A DNA stretch of 64,000 nucleotides from Paracoccaceae bacterium (GTDB taxonomy: Bacteria > Pseudomonadota > Alphaproteobacteria > Rhodobacterales > Rhodobacteraceae): the NCBI GenBank assembly GCA_021741245.1, contig JAIOYF010000013.1, forward strand, positions 22,462-86,461, in the 5' to 3' direction. A program made the translations under genes and the position numbers. Below are positions 53,053-61,307 of this stretch, piece after piece; position 1 is the stretch's first letter, and every line of letters begins with the position of its first letter. The notes below the pieces were generated by a model that did not search any database, was not told the DNA's origin, and saw nothing but the letters and a program-made list of their open reading frames with translations.

Positions 53053-55151
53053 CAGGCAGCCTCCTCGGATCCAAGCTGCTTCTCAAGGGCCTGACGAACC
53101 AGGCCGATCACATAGGGCAAATCCTGGGGATCTGACAATTTAACCTCGCAATCCCCATTCCCCCAACGTCCCAGGCCGTGCACATCAATTGCCATGCGCT
53201 TGGGATCCGTCAATTCTGCGAAAGGGATGCAGAGGGAAACTCGCAGCGCCTTGGCTTGGGGCACAACATCGGTGAAATTCGTCTCAGCCTTGTAGGCCAC
53301 ATAGAGCTTCAGGAACTGTTCCGTCACACAGGGATCGAGGGCCTTCACCTCACGGCGGAAATCTTCAAAAAGATCTCGGATCTTTCCCCCGGAAAGATGG
53401 GGATGATCCTCGATCCTATAATCCGCCACAGGCTGGGGCACATTCTGATATCCGGCGAGGATCTCCGGCTGCAGGCTGGGTGCTGGCCATACCCCGACCG
53501 CCTGCCGGGCAAGCTTTTCGGCCCGCGCTTTGATTGCGGCCTCGTCCCAGGTTTCGAGCGCGCCGAGACCCTCATTGACCCGTAGAGGGCTCTGCTTGAA
53601 CCCGCCCGCCATATCGCGCTTCTCGATGAAGCTCTTGTCGCTGTATTCGGAGTTGTACCCAGTCAGCGTGAGGTTTCCGAGTGTGTGCAGCCAGCGTTCG
53701 CGAATGGCGGCCCAATCGCTGCCGAGAGCCTTGCGCCAAGCGGCGGGCATGTCCTCGTTTTGCGGGAGGATGTGCTCGATCGTATAGGTATCGACGTGCA
53801 CGCGCTCCTTGCGGCCGTGGTTCTCGAACTTCCGCAGCCAGTAGGACCGGCTGCGGAAGTTGTAGAGGTCCCGGTCCTGGATGCGTGCCAGAAATTCCTC
53901 GTCGCGCGGGAAGCGGCGATAGGACTTCATGATGAGGAACTGCGCCTTGATGCTTTCCAGGTAGCGATCTGGCTTCACATCGCGCTTCAGGGTGGCGAAC
54001 GTTTTGTTGAGAGAGTTTGTCGGGATCATGCAGATGGCCCGGCGAAACACATAGGCCTCGACCAGCCGCACGATCTCGAGGACTTCGTCACGCGTGATGA
54101 TCTTGGCAGCGTAGTCGCGGTAAACTTCCATCAAGAAGGGATAGGCCACATCCACCTTGATCTCGCGCAGGTCATGGAAGGCGAGGGCCAGCTGCGGGTC
54201 CTTTTCCTGACCGAGTACAATGGCGCCGTAGTGACAAGAAAACTCCCAGACCTCGCGTACCAGATCCTCGACGGATCTGCCTTTGGCGTTTTCTGCTTGG
54301 GTATATCCCTTGTAGGCCTCGTAGACGTCGTCGATCCGTGGGATCGAGCCGGTCACGACCGTCAGGTAATGGCGCATGAAGCCATCGAAGTCAGAGGCGT
54401 AGGCGACCTGGCCGAAGCCTTCTTCCATGCGACGCCAATACTGCTCGTAGAGCTTGGTCTGGAGCGTGGGCTCCAATCCCATCAGCACGAAGTTGCGGAT
54501 AAGATCTGCCTGGGACAGCTCCTTGCCTGTCGAGTTCATGCTCTCGAAGATCAGCTGCGGATTGTCATGGCTCCGGTTCAGGATGACGTCGACAATCATC
54601 AACTTGGCCAGGCCCGCGCAAATCTCTGGGGCTGCGGTGGGGTCTTGGGTTAGCCACAGCTCGAAGAGGGTAAAGTTCTCGCTGACCCTCTTGGACGCTG
54701 GGTCTGGGAGGGCGTGCTGAGCCACGATTGCGTTGAGCGTGGTTTGGTCGGTTTTGGACAGTATCAGCTTGAACTGACGCTCGCCGGTTTCCTCTGGGTC
54801 CATCAGGTAGCGGTTGCGGATCTTCTTTGCCGAGAACCCGTCGACCGGCTCTGTGTCGCCGATGGTGCGCGCGAGGGCTGCGAGAAGAAGCGTGACCGAG
54901 GTCAGGCGCTGCTGGCCGTCGATCACCAAGAGCGGTGCCCGGCTTGAGGCATTCGACAAGCCGTCCTCGACATAGACCACCGAGCCAAGGAAGTGGACCG
55001 GGATATGAGGCGAGCGGCCGGCGCGGCGGATATCGTCCCACAGCTGCCGGCACTCTCGTTCCGTCCAGGAATAGGTTCGCTGGTAGATCGGGATGATGAA
55101 CTGGGGTGCCTTGTTCAGCAAGGTGAGAAGGTAGGCGTCGCTGGCCTTCAT
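53052..55151 (-). CDS. DUF262/DUF1524 protein (GmrSD-like restriction family) with C-terminal DUF5655
   Basis: A 699-residue protein. DUF262 at the N-terminus shows IPIYQRTYSW (20-29) and DGQQRLT (78-84), an NTPase-type motif. The DUF1524 HNH-like nuclease follows, with EHILPQ near 459 and LGNLTLTGYN near 491-500. The last 100 residues resemble DUF5655 (FLKLYVAYKAE, then a VHGLGRWGNGDCEV segment). Family members such as GmrSD and BrxU cut modified DNA. It is translated with hsdS (ATGA overlap), giving a mixed type I and type IV module. Confidence 0.85.
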   Translation of the reverse strand: MKASDAYLLTLLNKAPQFIIPIYQRTYSWTERECRQLWDDIRRAGRSPHIPVHFLGSVVYVEDGLSNASSRAPLLVIDGQQRLTSVTLLLAALARTIGDTEPVDGFSAKKIRNRYLMDPEETGERQFKLILSKTDQTTLNAIVAQHALPDPASKRVSENFTLFELWLTQDPTAAPEICAGLAKLMIVDVILNRSHDNPQLIFESMNSTGKELSQADLIRNFVLMGLEPTLQTKLYEQYWRRMEEGFGQVAYASDFDGFMRHYLTVVTGSIPRIDDVYEAYKGYTQAENAKGRSVEDLVREVWEFSCHYGAIVLGQEKDPQLALAFHDLREIKVDVAYPFLMEVYRDYAAKIITRDEVLEIVRLVEAYVFRRAICMIPTNSLNKTFATLKRDVKPDRYLESIKAQFLIMKSYRRFPRDEEFLARIQDRDLYNFRSRSYWLRKFENHGRKERVHVDTYTIEHILPQNEDMPAAWRKALGSDWAAIRERWLHTLGNLTLTGYNSEYSDKSFIEKRDMAGGFKQSPLRVNEGLGALETWDEAAIKARAEKLARQAVGVWPAPSLQPEILAGYQNVPQPVADYRIEDHPHLSGGKIRDLFEDFRREVKALDPCVTEQFLKLYVAYKAETNFTDVVPQAKALRVSLCIPFAELTDPKRMAIDVHGLGRWGNGDCEVKLSDPQDLPYVIGLVRQALEKQLGSEEAA

Positions 55152-56470
55152 TCTGCGAGCTCCTCAATGCGATCGAGGCCGGCCGAGGTGTTGCCAGCTT
55201 TGCCGTAGGTGTCGACGTCGATTTGGCCGGTGACGGCGGCGGTGATCAGGGCGGCGCGGTATTCGCGGAGGCGGTCGATGGATGCTCTGGTGCGACCCTT
55301 GATAACCTCGAAAATCCCCATTTCACGATCAAGAAAATCGGCAACTTTTCGCTGCAGGTCGATGTCGACGATGTGGGGGCGGTAATTCAGGATTGCGGAA
55401 TCGCTGACCCGTTTCAGGCCGCCGGCCCCGGTCATGCTTTTCATGCCATCAGACCGAAAATCCTCGGATGAAAACAGATACATCAGGAAACGGGCATCCA
55501 ACTTTCCGGGGGTGGGGCGGAACACATGCACTTCGGATGTGGCGAAGCCCACGCCGTTGATCAGACCGCGGGCAAGCGCCTTTTTCCCGTTTTCGAAGCA
55601 CGGGGTCACCTTGGCCAAAAGAACGTCGCCCTCCCGAAAGTAATTGTAACTGCCGGCGGCTACCTCACCCAAAGGACGGGACATTGAGGCATCCAGCCCA
55701 CCAAGACCATCGTCAAGGGCATCCATCGGAGCAAAGGTCACTTCATCTTCGGCGGTCAGGTTTTCGATTTCCCGAGCGGACGGGGCAACCTGAAGCATAA
55801 AGCGCAGCCTGATTTCGCGTTTTGTCACGCTCTGTGCTGCCGTTGTCTCGGCGGCGGGCCCGATTTTTCCTGCCACAGCCGCCGTGATCACGGCAAGGCG
55901 CCGCTGGTCGATCACGCCACCCAACCGTTCCTTCTTGGCGATCAGCTCATCAATCCGGGCTGTCTCGCGGTCGAGGAAGGCGGCGATCCGTTTTTGTGTG
56001 GGGAAGTCGGGCAACAGGACAGGAATTGTTCTGAGGGCCTCATGCTCCAAATCCCACTGATTGACGCGGACGCCCTTCGAGATACGCTGATAAAGAGCGA
56101 TGTAAGGTTCAGATCTGAGCAGATAATGCAGGAACTGATCGTGTTCCCCACTCAAGGGCTGGTAAACGTAATAGGCGGGGCTCACGATTCCCCGATGGCG
56201 AGAAATCGAGATGGAGCCCTGCCACGCCTTCATTTTGTTGGTGACCAACGCCCCTTCTGTCACCAACTGATACCCCGATAAATCCTCAGAAGGCTTGTTA
56301 TTGTTGTCATCTCGAGAGGCCGTGGGAACGACTCCATGATCCCGATATACTGAGAGAAGCTCCTCATCAGGAAAGCCAGTTTGTTTTTCCCGCCGAAAAA
56401 GCGACCAAAACGGCTGAACCCGCCATGTTTTCGGGGGTTCAAGCGTCAACGCATCAATAGGGGTGATCAT
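55148..56470 (-). CDS. hsdS: type I restriction specificity subunit
   Basis: A 440-residue protein with two target-recognition halves. Each ends in a conserved helix: PTQKRIAAFLDRETARIDELI near 160-180 and a VADFLDREMGIFEVI-like copy near 385-400. It recognises the bipartite DNA site for HsdM and HsdR. Start and stop overlap its neighbours by four bases each. Internal repeats of the two halves are complete, with no sign of truncation. Confidence 0.92.
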   Translation of the reverse strand: MITPIDALTLEPPKTWRVQPFWSLFRREKQTGFPDEELLSVYRDHGVVPTASRDDNNNKPSEDLSGYQLVTEGALVTNKMKAWQGSISISRHRGIVSPAYYVYQPLSGEHDQFLHYLLRSEPYIALYQRISKGVRVNQWDLEHEALRTIPVLLPDFPTQKRIAAFLDRETARIDELIAKKERLGGVIDQRRLAVITAAVAGKIGPAAETTAAQSVTKREIRLRFMLQVAPSAREIENLTAEDEVTFAPMDALDDGLGGLDASMSRPLGEVAAGSYNYFREGDVLLAKVTPCFENGKKALARGLINGVGFATSEVHVFRPTPGKLDARFLMYLFSSEDFRSDGMKSMTGAGGLKRVSDSAILNYRPHIVDIDLQRKVADFLDREMGIFEVIKGRTRASIDRLREYRAALITAAVTGQIDVDTYGKAGNTSAGLDRIEELAE

Positions 56471-58533
56471 GCCACCACCTCTTTCAACAGCCCCGCAATC
56501 TCGGCCTCCAGGGCCTTCAGTTCCGCATCGATCTCGGTCAGCGGCCGGGGCGGGACGTACTGATAGAAATACCGGTTGAAGTTGATCTCATACCCCACGC
56601 GGCCCACCTCGCCATCGGCGGGGTCGGTATGGCTTTCATCCACCCAGGCATCTGCCACAAAGGGGCGGACTTCGCGTTTGAAATAGGTCCGCCAGTCTTC
56701 GCCCAAGGGCACAAGTTCATGATCCCGCAATTTCGGGTCGGGTTCCGGGCGGCCCTTGGCATCACAGCAGATCTCTGCCTCCGGGTCAGTTTCTCCGAAA
56801 TGTGTAAGCAGGCCTTTGATCGTTGGCACCGGAAGCTTCACGCCAGAAGCCTTTGCATCCCGCTGAATATCCAAAAGGAATTCATCTCTGCTCATCCAGG
56901 ATTTCCCGGTTCCATTCGTGAGCCAAACGAGAAGGAAATCGATCAAAGAGTCGTCCTTCACCTTCAAGACGTTCAGAAATCCCTTGAGAAGCAGGTTCGG
57001 AGAACCGTGAAACGTCGGCATTGCTACCATCAGCGCCGACACTTTCTTCATGTCGATTTCGATCTTCAACCGCAGCGGCCGCTCCACCCGAATTTCCCGG
57101 TAGCCGAAGGCCGTCGTCGGGAAGACCTTCGACACATCGCCATACCCTGCGTTCCCGTTCAGGTATTCGCCATAGATCCGGACGATCTCGGCCCGCGCAT
57201 CGTCACCGATCGCGCGCCGCTTCGATCCCAAGGATTTGCGCATCGACTGCCAGAACCGCTCGCCGCTCGCATCGATCAGCTGCACCTTGCCGGCGCGGTC
57301 GGCAGGCTTCCGGTTCGAGAGGATCCAAATGTAGGTCTGAATTCCGGTATTGTAGAAAATGTCGGTGGGCAGGGCGATGATCGCCTCGACCCAGTCGTTC
57401 TCCAGCATCCAGCGCCTGATCTCGCTTTCACCTGACGCCGCACCGCCGGTGAACAAGGGCGAGCCGTTCATGACGATGCCGATCCGCGATCCTTTTTCGT
57501 CGTCGCGCATCTTGGAAATCATGTGCTGCACGAACAGCAGCTGGCCATCGGAAATCCTCGGAAGTCCGGCGCCGAAGCGGCCATCATGGCCGAGATTGTC
57601 CGCCTCGTCCTTGATGGTGTCGGCGTATTTCTTCCAGTCCACCCCGTAAGGCGGATTCGACAGCATGTAATGGAATGTCGCCCCCCGGTGGGCGTCTTCT
57701 GTCAGGGTGTTGCCGTAGGCGATGCGCGACGCATCATGCCCTTTCACCATCATGTCCGATTTGCAGATCGCAAAGGACTCGCCATTCAATTCCTGTCCGA
57801 ACAGATCGACGTTCAGGCCGGGGTTGAGGGCCTTCATGGCCTCTTCGGTCACCGACAGCATGCCGCCGGTGCCGCAGGCCGGATCATAGACGCGGCGAAT
57901 GATGCCCTTGCCGGAGAGGGCTTCCTCGTCATTGGCCAGAAGCAGATCGACCAGGAGCCGGACGACCTCGCGCGGCGTGAAATGCTCACCTGCCGTCTCG
58001 TTCGAAATTTCCGAGAACCGGCGGATCAGCTCCTCGAAGAGATAGCCCATCTCGAGGTTCGAGACGCGGTCGGGGTGAATGTCGATCTGGCAGAACCTGT
58101 CGAACACCATCCAGAGCGAGGATTTCTCATCCAGATCCTTCAGGATTTCTGTGAACTTGAATTTCTCGATGAAAATGTCGCGCACATTCGGGCTGAAACC
58201 GGTCAGGTAGTCGATCAGATTCGTGCGCAGCTGACTTGCGTCCTGCTGGCGCAACGTCTGGAACGTGAAGCGGCTCTGGTTGTAGATCTGGCCACCGGCA
58301 TTCGCGATGCCCGAGAGGATGGCCATGCGCATCTTCTCGTCCATTTCGTCCGGCAGCCCGGCGACTTCATCAAGAACGGCCTGCTTCGTTTCATCGAGAA
58401 TGCAGTCCAGGCGGCGAAGGATCGTGAAGGGAAGGACGATTTTCCCATACTCGGATTGCTTGAAATCACCCCGCAACAGTTCCGCGATGGACCAGATGAA
58501 AGACGCGTTGTTCTTGATCGTTTCCTGGCTCAA
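56467..58533 (-). CDS. hsdM: type I DNA adenine methyltransferase
   Basis: About 688 residues, longer than the common 500-residue HsdM because of an extended C-terminal region. The SAM site DPACGTGG lies near residue 217 and the catalytic NPPYG near 293. I place the start at TTG 58533, where AGGAG is eight bases upstream and the family N-terminus (QETIKNNASFIW) begins; a GTG at 58578 has no ribosome site. It opens the operon with hsdS, after the small regulator gene. Confidence 0.9.
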   Translation of the reverse strand: MSQETIKNNASFIWSIAELLRGDFKQSEYGKIVLPFTILRRLDCILDETKQAVLDEVAGLPDEMDEKMRMAILSGIANAGGQIYNQSRFTFQTLRQQDASQLRTNLIDYLTGFSPNVRDIFIEKFKFTEILKDLDEKSSLWMVFDRFCQIDIHPDRVSNLEMGYLFEELIRRFSEISNETAGEHFTPREVVRLLVDLLLANDEEALSGKGIIRRVYDPACGTGGMLSVTEEAMKALNPGLNVDLFGQELNGESFAICKSDMMVKGHDASRIAYGNTLTEDAHRGATFHYMLSNPPYGVDWKKYADTIKDEADNLGHDGRFGAGLPRISDGQLLFVQHMISKMRDDEKGSRIGIVMNGSPLFTGGAASGESEIRRWMLENDWVEAIIALPTDIFYNTGIQTYIWILSNRKPADRAGKVQLIDASGERFWQSMRKSLGSKRRAIGDDARAEIVRIYGEYLNGNAGYGDVSKVFPTTAFGYREIRVERPLRLKIEIDMKKVSALMVAMPTFHGSPNLLLKGFLNVLKVKDDSLIDFLLVWLTNGTGKSWMSRDEFLLDIQRDAKASGVKLPVPTIKGLLTHFGETDPEAEICCDAKGRPEPDPKLRDHELVPLGEDWRTYFKREVRPFVADAWVDESHTDPADGEVGRVGYEINFNRYFYQYVPPRPLTEIDAELKALEAEIAGLLKEVVA

Positions 58534-58608
58534 AGCCTGCTCTCCTCGTAATTTCTTCAGATTCTGAAACTGCGTCACCTGAGTGCGCAGGTCGCTTCAT
58601 CTCTGTAT

Positions 58609-58620
58609 TGGGTCGACCCA
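58609..58620. promoter_or_regulatory. 12-bp palindrome upstream of hsdM
   Basis: TGGGTCGACCCA is a perfect palindrome lying exactly between the stop codon of the small regulator gene and hsdM. It could be an operator for that regulator. Confidence 0.4.
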
Positions 58621-58800
58621 CTATTTCGGCGTTTCATGATCCTTCAAAAGCTCGAAGGCCTTACGGAAAGCATCCACTTGCGTCATGCGGTGCTGGGCGC
58701 ACCATGCTTTGAAAGCCCACCGCTCTTCTTCGGTGACCTTCAAGTTTATGCTCGCCGCGGAACCGGATAGTTGATCCGGACTGTCATTCTTGACCGGCAT
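58621..58800 (-). CDS. small putative ribbon-helix-helix regulator
   Basis: A 59-residue protein starting at ATG 58800. The core INLKVTEEERWAFKAWCAQ, then a short helix around residues 40-55, has a beta-strand followed by two helices as in ribbon-helix-helix (MetJ/Arc) proteins. Cargo operons of this type often carry such a regulator, which would control hsdMSR through the palindromes nearby. The family call is inference. Confidence 0.55.
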   Translation of the reverse strand: MPVKNDSPDQLSGSAASINLKVTEEERWAFKAWCAQHRMTQVDAFRKAFELLKDHETPK

Positions 58801-58819
58801 TGTGAATAACCTTCTGTCT

Positions 58820-58901
58820 TTCTGGCTTTTTACCAGAACAGGAGAATCTTGGATACTCTCATTTGACAGGGCGAGGCCGGTTCTCCACAGTTTCGACTGT
58901 G
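58820..58901. promoter_or_regulatory. two inverted repeats in the divergent promoter region
   Basis: TTCTGG/CCAGAA with a seven-base gap (58820-58838) and CACAGT-TTCG-ACTGTG (58886-58901) lie between the small regulator gene and the DUF3644 gene. Either may be an operator or promoter element shared by both. Confidence 0.4.
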
Positions 58902-58942
58902 AAATGATGTGCAAACATGGGCATGGCTCTGATCGGAACCGC

Positions 58943-59989
58943 ATGAACCTCGTCCGCGACGCGCGAACTCTCAAGCAAAAGGCCATTCACTCCCTGAAGG
59001 CCAGCATGTCAGCCTTCAACGGCTACGAGGAGGACGGCCGCGTCACGACCGTCCTTCTGCATGCGCAACACGCCTGCGAGATGCTGCTGAAGGCGGTCCT
59101 CGTGCAAAAGAGGGAGGCCGTGTTCGACAAGGGGACGGGGAAGTCGATCAGCTTCGAACGCTGCCTCCGGCTCTGCAGCGCGAAGCATGGCCTTTCCGAA
59201 AGGGAAGCGGGCATCATGCGCGCAATCGACAGCCTCAGGGATGCCGCCCAGCACTGGTTCGTCGTGGTCGCCGAGGACATCCTATACCTCAACGTCCGGG
59301 CCTTGATCACCGCCTTCGACGACTACTTGAAGCGGACACTGGAGGATGACCTCGCCCACCACATCCCGCCGCGGGTCCTGCCGGTGTCGACGATTCCACC
59401 CGGCGACTTCGAGTTTCTGATCGACCGTGAGTACACCCTGATCGCCGACCTCCTGAAGCCCGGCCGCCGTGCCCGCGATGAGGCCAGGGCACGTGTTCGA
59501 TCGCTGTTGGCGATGGAGGCGGTGGCAGTCGAAGGTGTCGAAGTGTCGGAGGCCGACATTGACAGGATCGAGAAGGCTGTCCGGTCCGGGGCCCCGGTGA
59601 CGGCGGTGTTTCCACGCCTCGCGACCGTCGGGACCGAGACCACGGGCGAAGGCATCACATTGAAGGTTCATTTCTCCAAGAAGGAAGGCCCCCCGGTCCA
59701 CTTCGTCGCCGGCGACGACCCGGCCGGCGCCGCGGCCGTGCGCGAAGTTGACCTTCGACGGAAGTTCCACCTCTCACGGGCCGAGCTCGCCAGATCGGTC
59801 AACCTGAACACGAACAAGGCCAAGCTCTTGCGCGATCATCTCGGCATCGATGCAGACCAGACCTGCCATCATCTCTTCGAGTTCGGCAAGCAAAAGCACC
59901 CCTCGTTTTCCGACAACGCCGTCCGGGCCATGAAGGACTGGCTTGCCTCGAATGACATCGAAACTCTGTGGCGTGCGCGAGCACGATAG
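58943..59989 (+). CDS. DUF3644-like HEPN protein
   Basis: A 348-residue protein. The N-terminal 110 residues look like DUF3644: an ALVxKA-type helix (HAQHACEMLLKAVLV), then SLRDAAQHWF with Arg99-x4-His104, the R-x4-H motif of HEPN ribonucleases. The C-terminal 230 residues end in a helical HLFEFGKQKHPSF region that may bind DNA. HEPN proteins are often toxins or antiviral RNases. It diverges from the restriction operon and precedes tnsA by 643 bases. The ATG choice rests on the start of the conserved domain. Confidence 0.68.
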   Translation: MNLVRDARTLKQKAIHSLKASMSAFNGYEEDGRVTTVLLHAQHACEMLLKAVLVQKREAVFDKGTGKSISFERCLRLCSAKHGLSEREAGIMRAIDSLRDAAQHWFVVVAEDILYLNVRALITAFDDYLKRTLEDDLAHHIPPRVLPVSTIPPGDFEFLIDREYTLIADLLKPGRRARDEARARVRSLLAMEAVAVEGVEVSEADIDRIEKAVRSGAPVTAVFPRLATVGTETTGEGITLKVHFSKKEGPPVHFVAGDDPAGAAAVREVDLRRKFHLSRAELARSVNLNTNKAKLLRDHLGIDADQTCHHLFEFGKQKHPSFSDNAVRAMKDWLASNDIETLWRARAR

Positions 59990-60632
59990 TCAAAATGGGC
60001 GGTCACAGTCGGAAATACACGGGCAGTTCGAGGTCACGTGCTCGCTTTTGTTCACGTTTTTCAAGACGATAAATTATTGCGGTAATAATTTGTCCATTCA
60101 TTATTGACTCATTGTCTTTGAATGGCCAATTATCGCCTTGTCACGAGGCCGCACGACCTCAGGAACCTTTGGCAAGAATGCCTCTGGCGGTAGGACATCT
60201 AGAGCAAAATTCGGGAGCTGCCCTCGGGCGAAGGGCTTCCAAACCTGCGGTCCGGTATCGTGCTCCATCTAGTCCGCAGTTCATCACCACCGACGGCTTG
60301 GGCCGTCCCGAATTGATGGGCTGCGATCATGGAACAGACAACTTTTTCCCAACAGATCATGGGCTCTCTTCAGGGGGCGCCCGGGCATGACACTGCAGCC
60401 TTCGCGGGCCTGCAGGTTTCAGATGGGCTATCCCAAGCCGCTCTGAATCAAGCCTTCTTCGCGATCCTCACGCATGGCGATGCGGCGCAGATAACCGGCT
60501 GACGCTCGGTTTCGGTCTTTCGGCTGATCCCGGCGTCACCTGTCTCGCCGCTGACATCTGAACAATCGCCATCGTCGCACCGTTGGCCGCGCTCGTCGCG
60601 GCACGGCCTGCGCATGTCGTGAGGAACACATC
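59990..60632. other. 643-base gene-poor region before tnsA
   Basis: It includes an AT-rich inverted repeat AAATTATT (60071-60078) with AATAATTT (60084-60091), a GACGGC-TTGG-GCCGTC hairpin (60292-60307) and a doubtful 57-codon frame at 60329-60502. The AT-rich part around 60070-60140 faintly resembles the sites at 45801. Confidence 0.5.
60329..60502 (+). CDS. possible 57-residue protein
   Basis: An ATG-started frame with reasonable amino-acid composition and a helical C-terminal half (LSQAALNQAFFAILTHGDA). No ribosome site, family or neighbour supports it, so it may be a remnant or chance frame. Confidence 0.22.
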   Translation: MEQTTFSQQIMGSLQGAPGHDTAAFAGLQVSDGLSQAALNQAFFAILTHGDAAQITG

Positions 60633-61304
60633 ATGATTTCCAATCATACCAGTGGGGCATATGCCCCGCCGGCGCCTTCGTGCGCCGCCCGTTCCGTCGC
60701 CGTCGCCTCGACGGCCCATTTTTCAGGCCAGATCGTCATTCCCGACGGGGAGACGGGCCGCATCGTGCTGGCCGAAAGCCACCTCGAATTCTCGTGGATC
60801 ATGTCGCTGCTGGCGAATCCCCATGTGGAGACGATCGTCGAGCAGGTGCCGTTCGAATACCTGAACCCGTTCGACAAGGCCGCGACGAAGTATTTCGACC
60901 TCGTCGTCTCCATGGATGACGGGCGCAAGCTCGCCTGCGAAGTGAAGCCGACGGTGAGACTGAAGAGCGGCCGCGTGATTGCGGAACTCCGGCATATCGC
61001 ACGTCAGACTGAGGGCCACTTCGACGAGGTGCGCTTGCTGACGGAGAAGGGCCTCGACCGGATCGCCCTGTTCAACGCCGAGATGTTCTTCGGCATGTCC
61101 GAGGTGGACCACGATGCAGATGTGCTCGCCGCCGCCAGCGTGGATGCGCTCGTGGGCAGCGCCACGCTCGGGGAGATGACGCGCGCCCTCGAATTCGGCG
61201 CCCGCGGCTTCCGCGCCCTCGTTCGCCAGATTTCCAGCCGCAGGCTTCGGTTCTGCCGCCATGAACGCCTGTCCCATACCGCCCTCGTCCGCAAAGGAGC
61301 CTGA
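60633..61304 (+). CDS. tnsA: TnsA-like transposon endonuclease
   Basis: A 223-residue protein with the TnsA PD-(D/E)xK nuclease pattern: Glu48/Glu52 in ESHLEF, Asp89 in YFDLVV and Glu103-x-Lys105 in CEVKP. In Tn7, TnsA cuts the 5-prime strands so the element moves by cut-and-paste with TnsB. GAGGA lies seven bases before the ATG. The first 35 residues are weakly conserved. A perfect palindrome, GGGGCATATGCCCC, lies at codons 8-12 (60654-60667). tnsB follows after three bases. Confidence 0.8.
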   Translation: MISNHTSGAYAPPAPSCAARSVAVASTAHFSGQIVIPDGETGRIVLAESHLEFSWIMSLLANPHVETIVEQVPFEYLNPFDKAATKYFDLVVSMDDGRKLACEVKPTVRLKSGRVIAELRHIARQTEGHFDEVRLLTEKGLDRIALFNAEMFFGMSEVDHDADVLAAASVDALVGSATLGEMTRALEFGARGFRALVRQISSRRLRFCRHERLSHTALVRKGA

Positions 61305-61307
61305 GCC

